Below the pieces are notes generated by a model. The model did not search any database. It saw nothing but the letters and a program-made list of their open reading frames with translations, and was not told the DNA's origin. 64,000 nt of DNA from Emcibacteraceae bacterium (GTDB taxonomy: Bacteria > Pseudomonadota > Alphaproteobacteria > Sphingomonadales > Emcibacteraceae): positions 248,001 to 312,000 of the forward strand of contig JAJFIR010000031.1 in NCBI GenBank assembly GCA_021774795.1. The letters run 5' to 3'. The stretch's first letter is position 1; each line of letters opens with the position of its first letter. Positions 53,701-62,610 of the stretch are shown piece after piece. The translations under genes and the position numbers were made by a program.

Positions 53701-54232
53701 TACGTCTAGAGTGAAGGCCGCTAATGCCAGCGGCTTCTTCAAGTATTGCACGTCTTTCTTTCGGCTTAGCACTAATCAAGGAACCAATTCGGCCTTGACT
53801 GACAAGCGACGGTGAATGAGCACCGGTTGACGCATCAGCGAACATTAACTTAATATCTTTTCCGCGAATCTCCTGCCCGTTCATCCGGTAAGCCGACCCG
53901 CTATCGCGCTCGATTCTACGGGATATTTCAAGGTTTAGTTCGTCATTAAATGCGGCTGGCGCAGTCCGGTCTTCGTTATCAAGACTTAAGGTTACTTCCG
54001 CCAGATTTCGAGCAGGACGTGACGAGGTACCAGCAAAAATAACGTCGTCCATACCATTTCCGCGCATGCTTTTGGCGGAATTTTCCCCCATAACCCATCT
54101 CAGAGCTTCAAGCAGGTTTGATTTTCCACAACCGTTTGGTCCGACGACTCCGGTTAACCCTGACTCAATTATCAGCTCAGTAGGATCTACAAAAGATTTA
54201 AATCCGGATAACCTAAGTCGCGTGAAATGCAA
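50747..54232 (-). CDS. smc: Chromosome segregation SMC protein
   Basis: The 1161-residue SMC has the Walker A GPNGCGKSNLLEALRW (residues 33-48), two long coiled coils around a hinge near residues 520-660, the ABC signature LLSGGEQALTALSLIF near 1045 and Walker B PICVLDEVDASLDD. The hinge is short, as in other alphaproteobacterial SMC proteins. It works with ScpA/ScpB in chromosome compaction, and those genes are not in the window. Its start is 26 bp from the upstream DsbA-like gene's stop. Confidence 0.97.
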   Translation of the reverse strand: MHFTRLRLSGFKSFVDPTELIIESGLTGVVGPNGCGKSNLLEALRWVMGENSAKSMRGNGMDDVIFAGTSSRPARNLAEVTLSLDNEDRTAPAAFNDELNLEISRRIERDSGSAYRMNGQEIRGKDIKLMFADASTGAHSPSLVSQGRIGSLISAKPKERRAILEEAAGISGLHSRRKEAESKLRSANKNLTRLGDVEIGLQDQIRNLKSQARQATRYKNVAAEIRKLQSLLLYIEWKNIQQNISDTSQSETAVALIVAKVTTELAKLSKEQAILAAKLPDLRQTEAEQSAKLHRITVDRDGLDGEEQRLVETQNKLQTLLEQISQDEIRENEVVKDSSATSERLEIEKKLIEDEIANTSGNIEQLAEILELRQAETLSAELVLEELMGQQAGRNADRLNYSREIEERTEQIQSLEDQKITIEERLSKLENNNLFTQSLTGAEKKLKAAEQQITKMRLEFNEAEDERQSIQQIEQEARNNLQACEGKLARLKAEKEALEEVLSTDFDDTGVPLLEKLSVTKGYETALGAALDSDLDASDNKTDAVHWRDLPPLTGKNVFPKGIESLEKFVKAPSLLKRRLSQIGVVSSEKDALELLENLKPGQRLTTMAGGVWRWDGLCISPDAPSGAAIRLAQKNRLEKLIGDFSDKENDVKKTRDVHAKIQEDLAAVKIKSHAARDEWRKADEDAIEARRELTEAEKLAARHQSEESALKDRQAHIVQDIADQNVRYKAAMENLEKLPGTVDLETDISKNREIVEVKRQEFSEARITHDSHYNQSEMRLNRLEQIKSEYDNWKVRIRNVKSHLENLSIRKDETNKELTTLENRPGEIVLERRKLNIMIDEAGSQRKAAAIKLSEAEEGLARKDREMQEVQTRVSEAREQKVRLETNLEQFNEQKENLNRRIQEEFDCEPTQLYAMTELKDDQELPDEEMAHHKLERLKIERERLGAVNLRAETELEEIADQLSSSVKEREELEEAITRLNRAISGLNREGRARMLKAFDEVNDHFKSLFTTLFGGGDAYLELTESDDPLDAGLEIMASPPGKKMQNLGLLSGGEQALTALSLIFAVFMTNPSPICVLDEVDASLDDANVERFCDLLDEMNKNTSTRFLIVTHNAISMSRMNRLFGVTMAERGVSQLVSVDLESAEKIRDRIQDSQFENV

Positions 54233-54258
54233 TTCTACCCCTTCTCTTTATTCACCAA

Positions 54259-55062
54259 TTAATTGAGTTCAGCATCGATCGCTCTTTCTATCGATTCATA
54301 ATCATTGCCTGCCACTTTTTCATTTACAATGATAGTTGGCGTGGCGTTAATCTTATACTTAGCAATTCCGTCTTGCTGTACCGCAAAAATATATTCACCA
54401 ATTGCCTGATTATTGAAACATGAGTCAATTTTCTTCTTATTCATACCCACTTGACGTGCAATTTTTTGTACTTCGTTCATCGTATATTCCACAAACATTG
54501 TTCCCGCCGTTTGTTGGTCATGTATCGCTGCTAATCTTTGATATTCTCCTACATCATACCATAATGTTTGTCGGGTAAATAGAGCGTCCATAAACGTAAA
54601 GTAGCGGCTTTCCGGAACACAGCGCGTCAATGAAGTTACCTGTGCATCCACGCCGTTAAGTAAAAAGCTTCTTACAATTATTTTGACTTTACCGGTATCA
54701 ACATATTTTTCTTTAATTCTCGGCAATACTTGCGTGTGAAAATTCGCGCAATGATTACAAGTCAATGAAGCATATTCAATAAGTTCCACCGGAGCATTTT
54801 TATCACCAATAATCATGTCGTAATTTAAAAACCCTGCATCACTGGCAGGTTCTGCCACCGCATCAGTTGAAGACGATGCTTCTTCCTGGGCCGCCCCGCC
54901 TGCCTGTGCAGTTTGGACATTCGCTGCCGAGGTTTCAATCATTTCTTCAGCTTTTACTTCTTCAGAGTTTTCTGAACAATTTGATAAAGAAAGAACAAAA
55001 AATACTGAAAGTATAATTTTGGAATTACGAGCAAATTTTCGCTTATATAGTTGTTTTAACAT
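54259..55062 (-). CDS. DsbA-like thioredoxin-fold lipoprotein
   Basis: The 267-residue protein has a lipoprotein signal with lipobox SLSNC (Cys29), then an Ala/Glu/Ser-rich linker of about 50 residues and a DsbA-type domain. The active site is C102-N-H-C105 in LTCNHCANFH. The cis-Pro region reads INATPTIIVNEKV. It is membrane-anchored in the periplasm and may oxidise or isomerise disulfides. Pairing with smc is common in alphaproteobacteria. Confidence 0.88.
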   Translation of the reverse strand: MLKQLYKRKFARNSKIILSVFFVLSLSNCSENSEEVKAEEMIETSAANVQTAQAGGAAQEEASSSTDAVAEPASDAGFLNYDMIIGDKNAPVELIEYASLTCNHCANFHTQVLPRIKEKYVDTGKVKIIVRSFLLNGVDAQVTSLTRCVPESRYFTFMDALFTRQTLWYDVGEYQRLAAIHDQQTAGTMFVEYTMNEVQKIARQVGMNKKKIDSCFNNQAIGEYIFAVQQDGIAKYKINATPTIIVNEKVAGNDYESIERAIDAELN

Positions 55063-55143
55063 TATTCACCTACAATATATTGTTATTAATATAAAAATGA
55101 ATTCTCTGACAAATCAAGCTAAGAATGACAAAGAAATTAACTT

Positions 55144-55713
55144 TTATGGTTTCTGGTTATTATTAATGCGCCCACTTCCATGACCGCGCCGCGTAAAACG
55201 CTTGGTTTGCTTTACTTTCTGATTTTTTCTTGTACCAACTAATTCAGCACCCACGGCAAATAAACTTGCCCGAAGTTTGTCATCTTTTATCGCTGACAGC
55301 GATTCTGATAACCGTTTTTTTTGAGAATCACTAAGAATCGGTTTAATATAATTTCGGCTGACATTCTTTCCTTGCACAGGACCATGGCGAAAAATCAGAC
55401 GTTCGACAGCTTTATATCCATAATAGGAATTGATGCGGTCAATTACAATCGGCTCCAGGTGCTGCATTTCAGGCGCATAACTGCCGTCTACACGAATATG
55501 CAGGACACCTGCCCGGCCATCACTTTGTTCATTATTTTTTGGTAGAGCAAGACGCTCAGGCAAACTTGAACGAGCAAGGACAGACCCAACAATCTCGTGC
55601 CAGTGAAGTAGAATATCACTTTTTGCAAAACCAAATCGACGAAATGCACGATTATTAATTCCTCGTGCAAGATCAGAGATCGACCTAGTTTTGTATGTTC
55701 TTTTCTCAGCCAT
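55144..55713 (-). CDS. DciA/DUF721-like protein
   Basis: The 189-residue protein has the DUF721 pattern (WHEIVGSVLARSSLPERLAL, then VDGSYAPEMQHLEPIVIDRI and a conserved YYGYKAVERLIFRHGP). Members act as DciA helicase operator proteins. The basic C-terminal tail (KQTKRFTRRGHGSGR) fits DNA contact. It is divergent from mutY. Confidence 0.85.
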   Translation of the reverse strand: MAEKRTYKTRSISDLARGINNRAFRRFGFAKSDILLHWHEIVGSVLARSSLPERLALPKNNEQSDGRAGVLHIRVDGSYAPEMQHLEPIVIDRINSYYGYKAVERLIFRHGPVQGKNVSRNYIKPILSDSQKKRLSESLSAIKDDKLRASLFAVGAELVGTRKNQKVKQTKRFTRRGHGSGRINNNQKP

Positions 55714-55862
55714 ACAATCTATCTTAACGATTATTGCTGTCCCAGGATAGAAAAATTGATGTCAAAAATAAGACTTTTGATTAATATCCAACGATTTCAC
55801 GGCTGGATTTAACAATATAGTATTGTATAGTTCTTGATAAGAATCACTAGAACAGGTTGAAT

Positions 55863-56960
55863 ATGGATAGCAGTATTGGGAATACTGAAAAAAAAGATGA
55901 GCTCGTTGATGCGTTGCTTGATTGGTATGATCATAATGCACGCACGCTTCCATGGCGCATATCACCCGAAGATAAAATTGGTGGCATCAATTCCGACCCC
56001 TATCACGTGTGGCTCAGTGAAATTATGTTACAGCAGACCACTGTCATTACCGTCATTCCCTATTTTGAGAAGTTTATCGAAGAATGGCCAACTGTTGAAA
56101 AAATGGCTGCGGCGGAACTGGATGATATCCTTACAGCATGGGCGGGGTTAGGGTATTATGCGCGGGCCAGAAATTTATATAAATGCGCCCAGTATGTTTG
56201 CCATGAGCTAGACGGAAAATTCCCGGATAATTATGAAGATTTAATAAAATTGCCGGGCATAGGTACCTATACTGCTGCTGCTATTTCTGCGATTGTATAT
56301 GACCAACCGGAAACAGTTATTGACGGTAATGTCGAAAGGGTAATTTCAAGATTATTTAATATTTCAACACCACTGCCGGAATCAAGGCCAGAAATTCGCA
56401 CTTACGCTGAGAAATTAACCCCCAACCATAGACCGGGTGATTACGCTCAAGCGCTTATGGATTTAGGTGCCACTATTTGTACTTCCCGCGCCTTAAAATG
56501 TGACGTTTGCCCACTGGAAGATGAATGTAGCTCAAGAGCACTTGGTACTGCAGAAGATCTACCCGTTCGCAAAAACAAAAAAGTCAGACCAACCAGACGA
56601 GGGTATGCGTTTTGGGCTGAATATGATGGAAAGGTATGGCTGCGAAAGCGGCCGGAAAAAGGTCTTCTGGGCGGCATGATGGAGGTACCATCTGATGAAT
56701 GGGCACCGAGCAACAGCTGGGAAAACATACCTTCACCTCGTATCCCTATTATTGCCAATTGGGAAATATTACCCGGTATGGTGCGCCACACATTTACACA
56801 TTTTCATCTGGAACTTAAAATAATCCGTCTCGACCTTGAAGAAACAATCAACCTTCAGGAAGGAGAATGGTGTGCCGTTGAAAATAGAGATTACTATGCT
56901 CTTCCAACCGTAATGAAAAAGATATTTACCCATGTGGGTCAACCTTTACTGGATTTATAA
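55863..56960 (+). CDS. mutY: A/G-specific adenine glycosylase
   Basis: The 365-residue enzyme has the helix-hairpin-helix GIGTYTAAAI near 135, the catalytic aspartate in VIDGNVERVISR, and an iron-sulfur site with four cysteines (CTSRALKCDVCPLEDEC). The C-terminal NUDIX-like 8-oxoG recognition domain (EKGLLGGMMEVPSDEW) follows. I choose ATG 55863 rather than the TTG 6 bases before it. It removes adenine mispaired with 8-oxoguanine. Confidence 0.95.
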   Translation: MDSSIGNTEKKDELVDALLDWYDHNARTLPWRISPEDKIGGINSDPYHVWLSEIMLQQTTVITVIPYFEKFIEEWPTVEKMAAAELDDILTAWAGLGYYARARNLYKCAQYVCHELDGKFPDNYEDLIKLPGIGTYTAAAISAIVYDQPETVIDGNVERVISRLFNISTPLPESRPEIRTYAEKLTPNHRPGDYAQALMDLGATICTSRALKCDVCPLEDECSSRALGTAEDLPVRKNKKVRPTRRGYAFWAEYDGKVWLRKRPEKGLLGGMMEVPSDEWAPSNSWENIPSPRIPIIANWEILPGMVRHTFTHFHLELKIIRLDLEETINLQEGEWCAVENRDYYALPTVMKKIFTHVGQPLLDL

Positions 56961-56962
56961 AA

Positions 56963-57574
56963 ATGCTAACACTTCACGATAATACTGAATCAGGTAATGC
57001 CTATAAAGTCCGTCTTCTATTAGCGCTTCTGAAACTTGATTTTGAAACCATACAATATGACGTTGTCGGTGGCGCAACCCGTACAAAAAAATATCTTAGC
57101 GAAATTAATAAGAATGGCCGCATACCGGTGTTGCAGTTTGAAGATGGAAGGTGTCTTGCGGAATCAAACGCCATTATTTATTACATGGCTCAAAATACGA
57201 AATATTTCCCCACCGATGCATGGCAGCAAGCCAAGCTAATGGAGTGGATGTTTTTTGAACAATATTCCCACGAGCCGTTTGTAGCGGTAGCTAAGTATAT
57301 TTTAACGATGCTTCCAGCGGACACGCCGCGCCGCACGGAAATTCCAACCCTTCATGAAAAAGGATATGCCGCATTGCAAATCATGGAAGATCATCTGGCC
57401 GAAAATAGTTATTTGGTTGGTGACCATCTTAGCGTTGCCGATATTGCCCTTTATGCCTATAGTCATAAAGCTCATATGGGGGAGTTTGACATGTCGCGTT
57501 TTCCTGCGATTGATCGCTGGTTTAAAAGAATTGAAAGCGAAGACAATTATCTGGAGATGTATAATGACAACTAA
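56963..57574 (+). CDS. Glutathione S-transferase family protein
   Basis: The 203-residue protein starts with a thioredoxin-like domain (TLHDNTESGNAYKVRLLLAL, then NGRIPVLQFEDGRCLAESNA, the cis-Pro and Glu-Ser GSH-binding pair). The helical C-terminal domain follows with VGDHLSVADIALYAY. The gene lies 2 bp after mutY and overlaps the next gene by 11 bp. The substrate is unknown. Confidence 0.9.
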   Translation: MLTLHDNTESGNAYKVRLLLALLKLDFETIQYDVVGGATRTKKYLSEINKNGRIPVLQFEDGRCLAESNAIIYYMAQNTKYFPTDAWQQAKLMEWMFFEQYSHEPFVAVAKYILTMLPADTPRRTEIPTLHEKGYAALQIMEDHLAENSYLVGDHLSVADIALYAYSHKAHMGEFDMSRFPAIDRWFKRIESEDNYLEMYNDN

Positions 57575-57965
57575 CAAAATCCATGGCGCCCAATGCATGT
57601 GCGGCGACATAACAATGGAGGCAACTGGCCCTGCGAATTATGTGGAATATTGCCACTGTAAATGGTGCCAACAATCCGCTGGCTCCAGTTATATTTTATG
57701 GGTTGTGTTCAATAAAGAAAACGTGAAAGTCACATCCGGCGAACTCAGCTACTATCAATCCAGTCCTGATTTAAAACGTGGTTTCTGTGCTAACTGTGGT
57801 TCAACGATGGCCGTCAGAACTAATAAATGTTTCGACATTGCCCTTGGTGTAATGGATCATCCGGATGATTTTGAAATTACCCAGCACATCTGGACCAAAC
57901 GCGCCCTTAAGCATATGAATTTAGATGATGATCTACCCAAATACGATGAAAGCGGGCCTGGCTAA
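57564..57965 (+). CDS. GFA-family (CENP-V/glutathione-dependent formaldehyde-activating-like) protein
   Basis: The real start is ATG 57564. The longer frame only reads the GST gene in another phase. The 133-residue protein has the zinc-binding pattern CMCGD, CHCKWCQQSAG and CANCGSTM. This is the GFA/Mss4 fold. It probably binds zinc and handles a thiol adduct. It is translationally coupled to the GST gene and convergent with the M16 gene, sharing 4 bp at the ends. Confidence 0.9.
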   Translation: MTTNKIHGAQCMCGDITMEATGPANYVEYCHCKWCQQSAGSSYILWVVFNKENVKVTSGELSYYQSSPDLKRGFCANCGSTMAVRTNKCFDIALGVMDHPDDFEITQHIWTKRALKHMNLDDDLPKYDESGPG

Positions 57966-59218
57966 TAAAGGTCTGAAATTATTTCGTGATCATCAAGGTT
58001 ATCAAGAGGACCAATGGCCCCCAAGCTTAACCGACTATTTGTGAGTAGCCGTTTGGCACATTTCTTTACCGCCGCAACATCAACCCGACTAATTTTATCG
58101 AGTACTTCTTCGCGCGACACATGACGCCCGAAAATCATTTGCTGACGCCCGAGCTGTTCCATTCTGCTGGTTGTGCTTTCAAGCGACATCAAAATTCCTG
58201 CCTTAATTTGGGCTACGGCGCGGGCAACTTCCTCATCACTTACATATTCAGTCATTTTGTGAAATTCATTTGCGATTACAGGAACAAGTTCTTCAACCTG
58301 ATCGGGACCGGTGCCTGCATGGACGGCAAATGTACCCCCATCCACATAAGAACCCATATAAGAATAAACTGAATATACTAATCCTCTTTTTTCCCGCACT
58401 TCCTGAAAGAGCCGTGAAGACATACCGCCACCATAAATCATCGACATAACCTGAGACGTATAATAATCAGGATCGTTGAAAGATATACCATCAAAGCCGA
58501 ATAGAAGGTTAACCTGTTCTAAATCGCGTTCCAGTCGTTTTTCGCCGCCGCTATATACGGCCTTTTGCTTTTTGGCAGCACGTGTTTGCTTAAGCCCATC
58601 AAAATGATCGGAAACCATATTTACGAATTCATCATGGTCCAAATTTCCCGCAGCAACGATAGCCATTTGCTCTGCCCTGTAATGATTTTTCATATAATTT
58701 GCCAAATCATTACGGTCAAAACCGTTTACAAGGTCAATGGTACCAAGAATAGGTCGTCCCATCGGTTGCGCTGGATAGGCAGCCGATTGCAACAGATCAA
58801 ACACAACGTCATCGGGCGTATCTTCTGCCTGGCCAATTTCTTGAATGATGACACCGCGTTCACGTTCAAGTTCTTCTTCACTGAATGTAGAATTTTGTAA
58901 TATGTCGCCTAAGACATCCACCCCTAATTCCAAGTCCTCTTTAAGCAACCTCGCGTAATAAGTCGTGTGTTCGCGTGACGTATAAGCGTTTAGGTAACCA
59001 CCAACATTCTCCACCTCTTCCGCGATATCGAGCGCCGTACGCCTTTTGGTGCCTTTGAAGGCCATATGTTCAAGCATATGGGAAAGGCCGTTTTCCGGTT
59101 GTTCCTCAAATCGGCTACCGACATCCACCCACGCGCCGACTGTCACCGTTTCCACATGTGATAACTTATCGCTTACAACACGCAATCCATTTTTTAGCGT
59201 CGTTGTCTGAACGCTCAT
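57962..59218 (-). CDS. M16-family zinc peptidase
   Basis: The 418-residue protein has the inverted metal motif H47-x-x-E50-H51 (GLSHMLEHMAFKGT), a second Glu near residue 125 region and the R/Y pair typical of the C-terminal half (SRLFQEVREKRGLVYSVYSY). This is the alphaproteobacterial mitochondrial-processing-peptidase-like group. Its start overlaps the thrC stop by 4 bp. Substrates are unknown. Confidence 0.92.
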   Translation of the reverse strand: MSVQTTTLKNGLRVVSDKLSHVETVTVGAWVDVGSRFEEQPENGLSHMLEHMAFKGTKRRTALDIAEEVENVGGYLNAYTSREHTTYYARLLKEDLELGVDVLGDILQNSTFSEEELERERGVIIQEIGQAEDTPDDVVFDLLQSAAYPAQPMGRPILGTIDLVNGFDRNDLANYMKNHYRAEQMAIVAAGNLDHDEFVNMVSDHFDGLKQTRAAKKQKAVYSGGEKRLERDLEQVNLLFGFDGISFNDPDYYTSQVMSMIYGGGMSSRLFQEVREKRGLVYSVYSYMGSYVDGGTFAVHAGTGPDQVEELVPVIANEFHKMTEYVSDEEVARAVAQIKAGILMSLESTTSRMEQLGRQQMIFGRHVSREEVLDKISRVDVAAVKKCAKRLLTNSRLSLGAIGPLDNLDDHEIISDLY

Positions 59219-60603
59219 AAATTTTCCAGAATGTATTTTTTGAGCGAGTCGAGATCATTTGGTAAAATGTCAAATTTTTCCGGACGTTCAAACAAATCTG
59301 CCATATGGGGTGGTAGTTCGGGATGGATACCCGTTACTTCCTCTACCGCCTTCGGGAACTTGGCAGGGTGGGCGGTACTTAAAGACACCATTGGAACTTC
59401 TTTATTGCTCCGGTTCTTACGCGCCGCATTAACACCGACGGCGGTGTGCGGGTCGATTACCTGACCACCCGTTTTAAGAACGTCAGCTATGGTTTCTTTT
59501 GTATCATCTTCAGAAACCCGATGTGCATTAAAACTATTCTTTGCGAGACTTAAACAGTCTTCGGAAATATTAAATTGCCCGCTTTGCTTTAAATTATCCA
59601 TCAAGTGTCGGACTTTTGAACCATTGCTATCATGAAGATTAAATAGAAGTCGCTCAAAATTGCTTGAGACTTGTATATCCATACTTGGGCTTATTGTAGG
59701 AATAGTTTCCCCAATCTTATATTCACCGTTCGATAGCGTACGCGATAATATGTCATTTACATTGGTTGCCACGATCAGTTGATCAACTGGTAATCCCATT
59801 TGTTTTGCAACATATCCCGCATATACGTCACCAAAGTTTCCTGTCGGTACGCTGAATGATACTTTGCGCGCAGGTGCGCCAATCGAGACGGCAGATGTAA
59901 AATAATATACGATCTGCGCCATAACGCGCGCCCAATTAATACTGTTCACAGCGGATAAATTAATTTTATCTCGAAATTCCAGATCGTTGAACAACGCTTT
60001 GACCATAGCCTGACAATCGTCAAAGTCCCCCTCAACAGCAATGTTAAAGACGTTATCCTCTATTACCGTAGTCATCTGTTTACGCTGCACATCCGAAACG
60101 CGACCTTTTGGGTGTAACATAAATATGTTAGCACGTTCCCTGCCGCGTACGCAGTCTATCGCCGCTGATCCCGTATCGCCGGAAGTGGCGCCGACAATTG
60201 TTATTTTCTCGCCCCGTTTGTCTAAAACAAAATTAAATAAATGACCGAGAAGCTGCAATGCAACATCTTTAAATGCCAATGTAGGTCCGTGAAATAATTC
60301 CAGTATCCATTCGTTACTATCAAGCTGAGTAAGCGGTACGATAGCGTCATGCCTGAAGCTCGAATAAGCCTTTTCGATTATTTTCTTGAATTCTTCCGCT
60401 GGAATTTCGGGACAGACATATGGGGACATAACTATAAAAGCAATTTCCTGATATGATTTTCCAACCATGGATTCAATATCATCAACCGAAAGAGTTGGCC
60501 AAAATTCGGGTAAGTATAATCCGCCGTCCGTCGCCAGACCGGTTAATAATACCTCTTCAAAATTCAATGTTGGCGCTTCACCGCGCGTGCTTATATATTT
60601 CAC
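59215..60603 (-). CDS. thrC: Threonine synthase
   Basis: The 462-residue PLP enzyme has the cofactor lysine at Lys112 (GPTLAFKDVALQ), the phosphate loop GATSGDTGSAAI near 165 and the serine-rich late motif SLSTAHPAKFP. It converts O-phosphohomoserine to threonine. The longer proteobacterial type is seen. A short TTAGCG/CGCTAA hairpin sits in the 80 bp upstream, with no T-run. Confidence 0.96.
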   Translation of the reverse strand: MKYISTRGEAPTLNFEEVLLTGLATDGGLYLPEFWPTLSVDDIESMVGKSYQEIAFIVMSPYVCPEIPAEEFKKIIEKAYSSFRHDAIVPLTQLDSNEWILELFHGPTLAFKDVALQLLGHLFNFVLDKRGEKITIVGATSGDTGSAAIDCVRGRERANIFMLHPKGRVSDVQRKQMTTVIEDNVFNIAVEGDFDDCQAMVKALFNDLEFRDKINLSAVNSINWARVMAQIVYYFTSAVSIGAPARKVSFSVPTGNFGDVYAGYVAKQMGLPVDQLIVATNVNDILSRTLSNGEYKIGETIPTISPSMDIQVSSNFERLLFNLHDSNGSKVRHLMDNLKQSGQFNISEDCLSLAKNSFNAHRVSEDDTKETIADVLKTGGQVIDPHTAVGVNAARKNRSNKEVPMVSLSTAHPAKFPKAVEEVTGIHPELPPHMADLFERPEKFDILPNDLDSLKKYILENL

Positions 60604-60683
60604 TTTAACCGTCCTTTGAGCCGTACATTTTCCGCAACAGACATTAGCGATCTTCCGCTAACATGCAAGCCTTTACGTCGCAG

Positions 60684-61394
60684 TTATATTTCTTTTCTGG
60701 TAATATGGGCAATAAAATAGATTCCAAGTAATACTATCGCTAAACCGTACCAGGTTAAAGCATAGTCAAGATGGTTATTAACAATGTTAAGTTCTGTTCG
60801 CCCTGCAACGGGATAGGATCTATCACCTTCTTTTTTTGCCGCAAATAAAAACATCGGAAAAACGTTCTTCAGATTTTTTGCAGCCATCATTTCGTTAACA
60901 TCACCATAAAACCAGTTATTGGTATCTGGCTCATTTGCGGGGCCGTACCATAATTTTGTCCACGGTTTTCTTAATAGCCCGGTGATAATTATCTGCCCCT
61001 TTACCAGAGTATCAGTTCGATCAGACTGGCTCTTCATTTGCTCATGAACCCAACCACGGTTAACAATTATAATACGGCCATCACCTAGCGTAAATGGCGT
61101 GTATAGATCATATCCCGGCTCACCATTTGGCCCAACACTATACATTGTCATTTCTTGATAATGGTCGAAAATACCGGACGCCGATACCGAAACATATTCA
61201 AGATCATCCGGCTGGGTGGACTGTGTGGGTAATGAAACCGGTGCCATTTCAACCCTACTTTTCAATTTTTCTATAAGACCCAACTTCCAATCTAACCTTT
61301 CCACTTGCCAATTACCCAATAGGATAAGGCACATTAACAATGGAATGGTCATCAATGTCGGCCAAAGACGTGGTTTAAATTTATATGTGAGCAT
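60684..61394 (-). CDS. SURF1 family cytochrome oxidase assembly protein
   Basis: The 236-residue protein has two membrane helices, near residues 12-28 and 208-230, with the GNWQVERLDWKLGLIEKLKS start and NRGWVHEQMK near 130, a family hallmark. It assists heme a insertion or assembly of cytochrome c oxidase. It is the last gene of the oxidase block. Confidence 0.92.
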   Translation of the reverse strand: MLTYKFKPRLWPTLMTIPLLMCLILLGNWQVERLDWKLGLIEKLKSRVEMAPVSLPTQSTQPDDLEYVSVSASGIFDHYQEMTMYSVGPNGEPGYDLYTPFTLGDGRIIIVNRGWVHEQMKSQSDRTDTLVKGQIIITGLLRKPWTKLWYGPANEPDTNNWFYGDVNEMMAAKNLKNVFPMFLFAAKKEGDRSYPVAGRTELNIVNNHLDYALTWYGLAIVLLGIYFIAHITRKEI

Positions 61395-61400
61395 CGCTCA

Positions 61401-61778
61401 TTAATCCAATTTACCTTCACGGGCTTTATACAAGTACTGCATTGCCACCATCAACCCTTTGGCAGGTCGCAACAAACCGATTGAACCTCCAATAATAACT
61501 GGGGCCCAAATAAGCGCATGAAGCCATAATGGTGGGCGGTATCTTACTTCAACCACGAGCGCAAGACCAACAACAATAAAACCCATAATAAGAATTATAA
61601 ACACAGCGGGGCCATCGCCCGAATCAAATTCTGAATAATCCAGCTCACATGTTTCACATGCGGGGGTAAAATCAAGGAAACCCTTATATAGCTTCCCTAC
61701 TCCACATCTTGGACAACGACACCCCAGCCCCGCTTTTACCGGCGAGACTGGAGTGTCAGAATTCTCATCCTGTGGCAA
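61401..61778 (-). CDS. DUF983 protein
   Basis: The 125-residue protein has two CxxC pairs (CRCPRCGVGKLYKG, then CETCELDY), probably zinc-binding, followed by two membrane helices. It always lies between coxIII and SURF1 in alphaproteobacteria, suggesting a role in oxidase biogenesis. The function is not established. Confidence 0.9.
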   Translation of the reverse strand: MPQDENSDTPVSPVKAGLGCRCPRCGVGKLYKGFLDFTPACETCELDYSEFDSGDGPAVFIILIMGFIVVGLALVVEVRYRPPLWLHALIWAPVIIGGSIGLLRPAKGLMVAMQYLYKAREGKLD

Positions 61779-61784
61779 GATTAT

Positions 61785-62582
61785 TTAACCTGTGATACCA
61801 ACATAAATACAAAAGAATAGCACGAGCCAAACAACATCAACAAAATGCCAATACCATGCCGCCGCTTCAAAACCAAAATGATGGTCTGCCTTGAAATGGC
61901 CAACGTAACCCCGCAGCAGATTGACTGTCAGGAAGATGGTACCAATTAATACGTGAAAGCCGTGAAAGCCAGTGGCCATGTAGAAAGTAGAACTATAAAT
62001 TCCATCTTCAAATCCAAATGTCGCGTGCGTATATTCATAAGCCTGTATTCCGGTAAATGCTGCCCCTAAAAGAATAGTATAAAGAAGCATTTGTTTAAAC
62101 ATTGCGCGGTCACCTTCAACAAGTGAATGATGGGCCCATGTTACAGTACAACCTGAAAGAAGAAGAACCAATGTATTCACAAGCGGTAAATGCCACGGAT
62201 CAAGTGTTTCAATTCCTTCGGGCGGCCAAACAAAATTAATCGCTTCTGTCGGGAAAACACTGGCGTTAAAGAATGCCCAAAACCACGCTATAAAAAACAT
62301 AACTTCTGAAACAATGAATAAGAACATGCCATAGCGAAGGCCGAGTTGCACTATTGGTTTATGATGGCCATCGTATTCACCTTCCTTAATAACATCCCCC
62401 CACCAGCTATAAGCGCCAAAAATTATCAGCAACGCGCCGACGATTAGCACCCAACTCGTATCAAAATGCATATACATAATACCACCAAGGAATAAAACGA
62501 ATGCAGCGAATGCACAGAATATTGGCCAAGGACTTGGATCTACCAAGTGGTAGTTATGGTTTGGTGCGTGTGAATCTGACAT
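61785..62582 (-). CDS. ctaE: Cytochrome c oxidase subunit III
   Basis: The 265-residue protein has seven membrane helices and typical segments such as HHKPIVQLGLRYGMFLFIVS near 80, TWAHHSLVEGD and the C-terminal AAWYWHFVDVVWLVLFFCIY. It is the third core subunit of the aa3-type oxidase. Subunits I and II are not in the window and would lie beyond the right edge. Confidence 0.97.
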   Translation of the reverse strand: MSDSHAPNHNYHLVDPSPWPIFCAFAAFVLFLGGIMYMHFDTSWVLIVGALLIIFGAYSWWGDVIKEGEYDGHHKPIVQLGLRYGMFLFIVSEVMFFIAWFWAFFNASVFPTEAINFVWPPEGIETLDPWHLPLVNTLVLLLSGCTVTWAHHSLVEGDRAMFKQMLLYTILLGAAFTGIQAYEYTHATFGFEDGIYSSTFYMATGFHGFHVLIGTIFLTVNLLRGYVGHFKADHHFGFEAAAWYWHFVDVVWLVLFFCIYVGITG

Positions 62583-62610
62583 AAATTGTTCCTTTTATAT
62601 CTACATATAT

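Noticed and set aside
55812-55826. ACAATA/TATTGT palindrome upstream of mutY
   Set aside because: A single short AT-rich palindrome with no second copy or known regulator; it could easily arise by chance.
60644-60661. TTAGCG/CGCTAA hairpin between thrC and SURF1 as a terminator or leader
   Set aside because: No T-tract and no leader peptide rich in Thr/Ile; only a bare hairpin.
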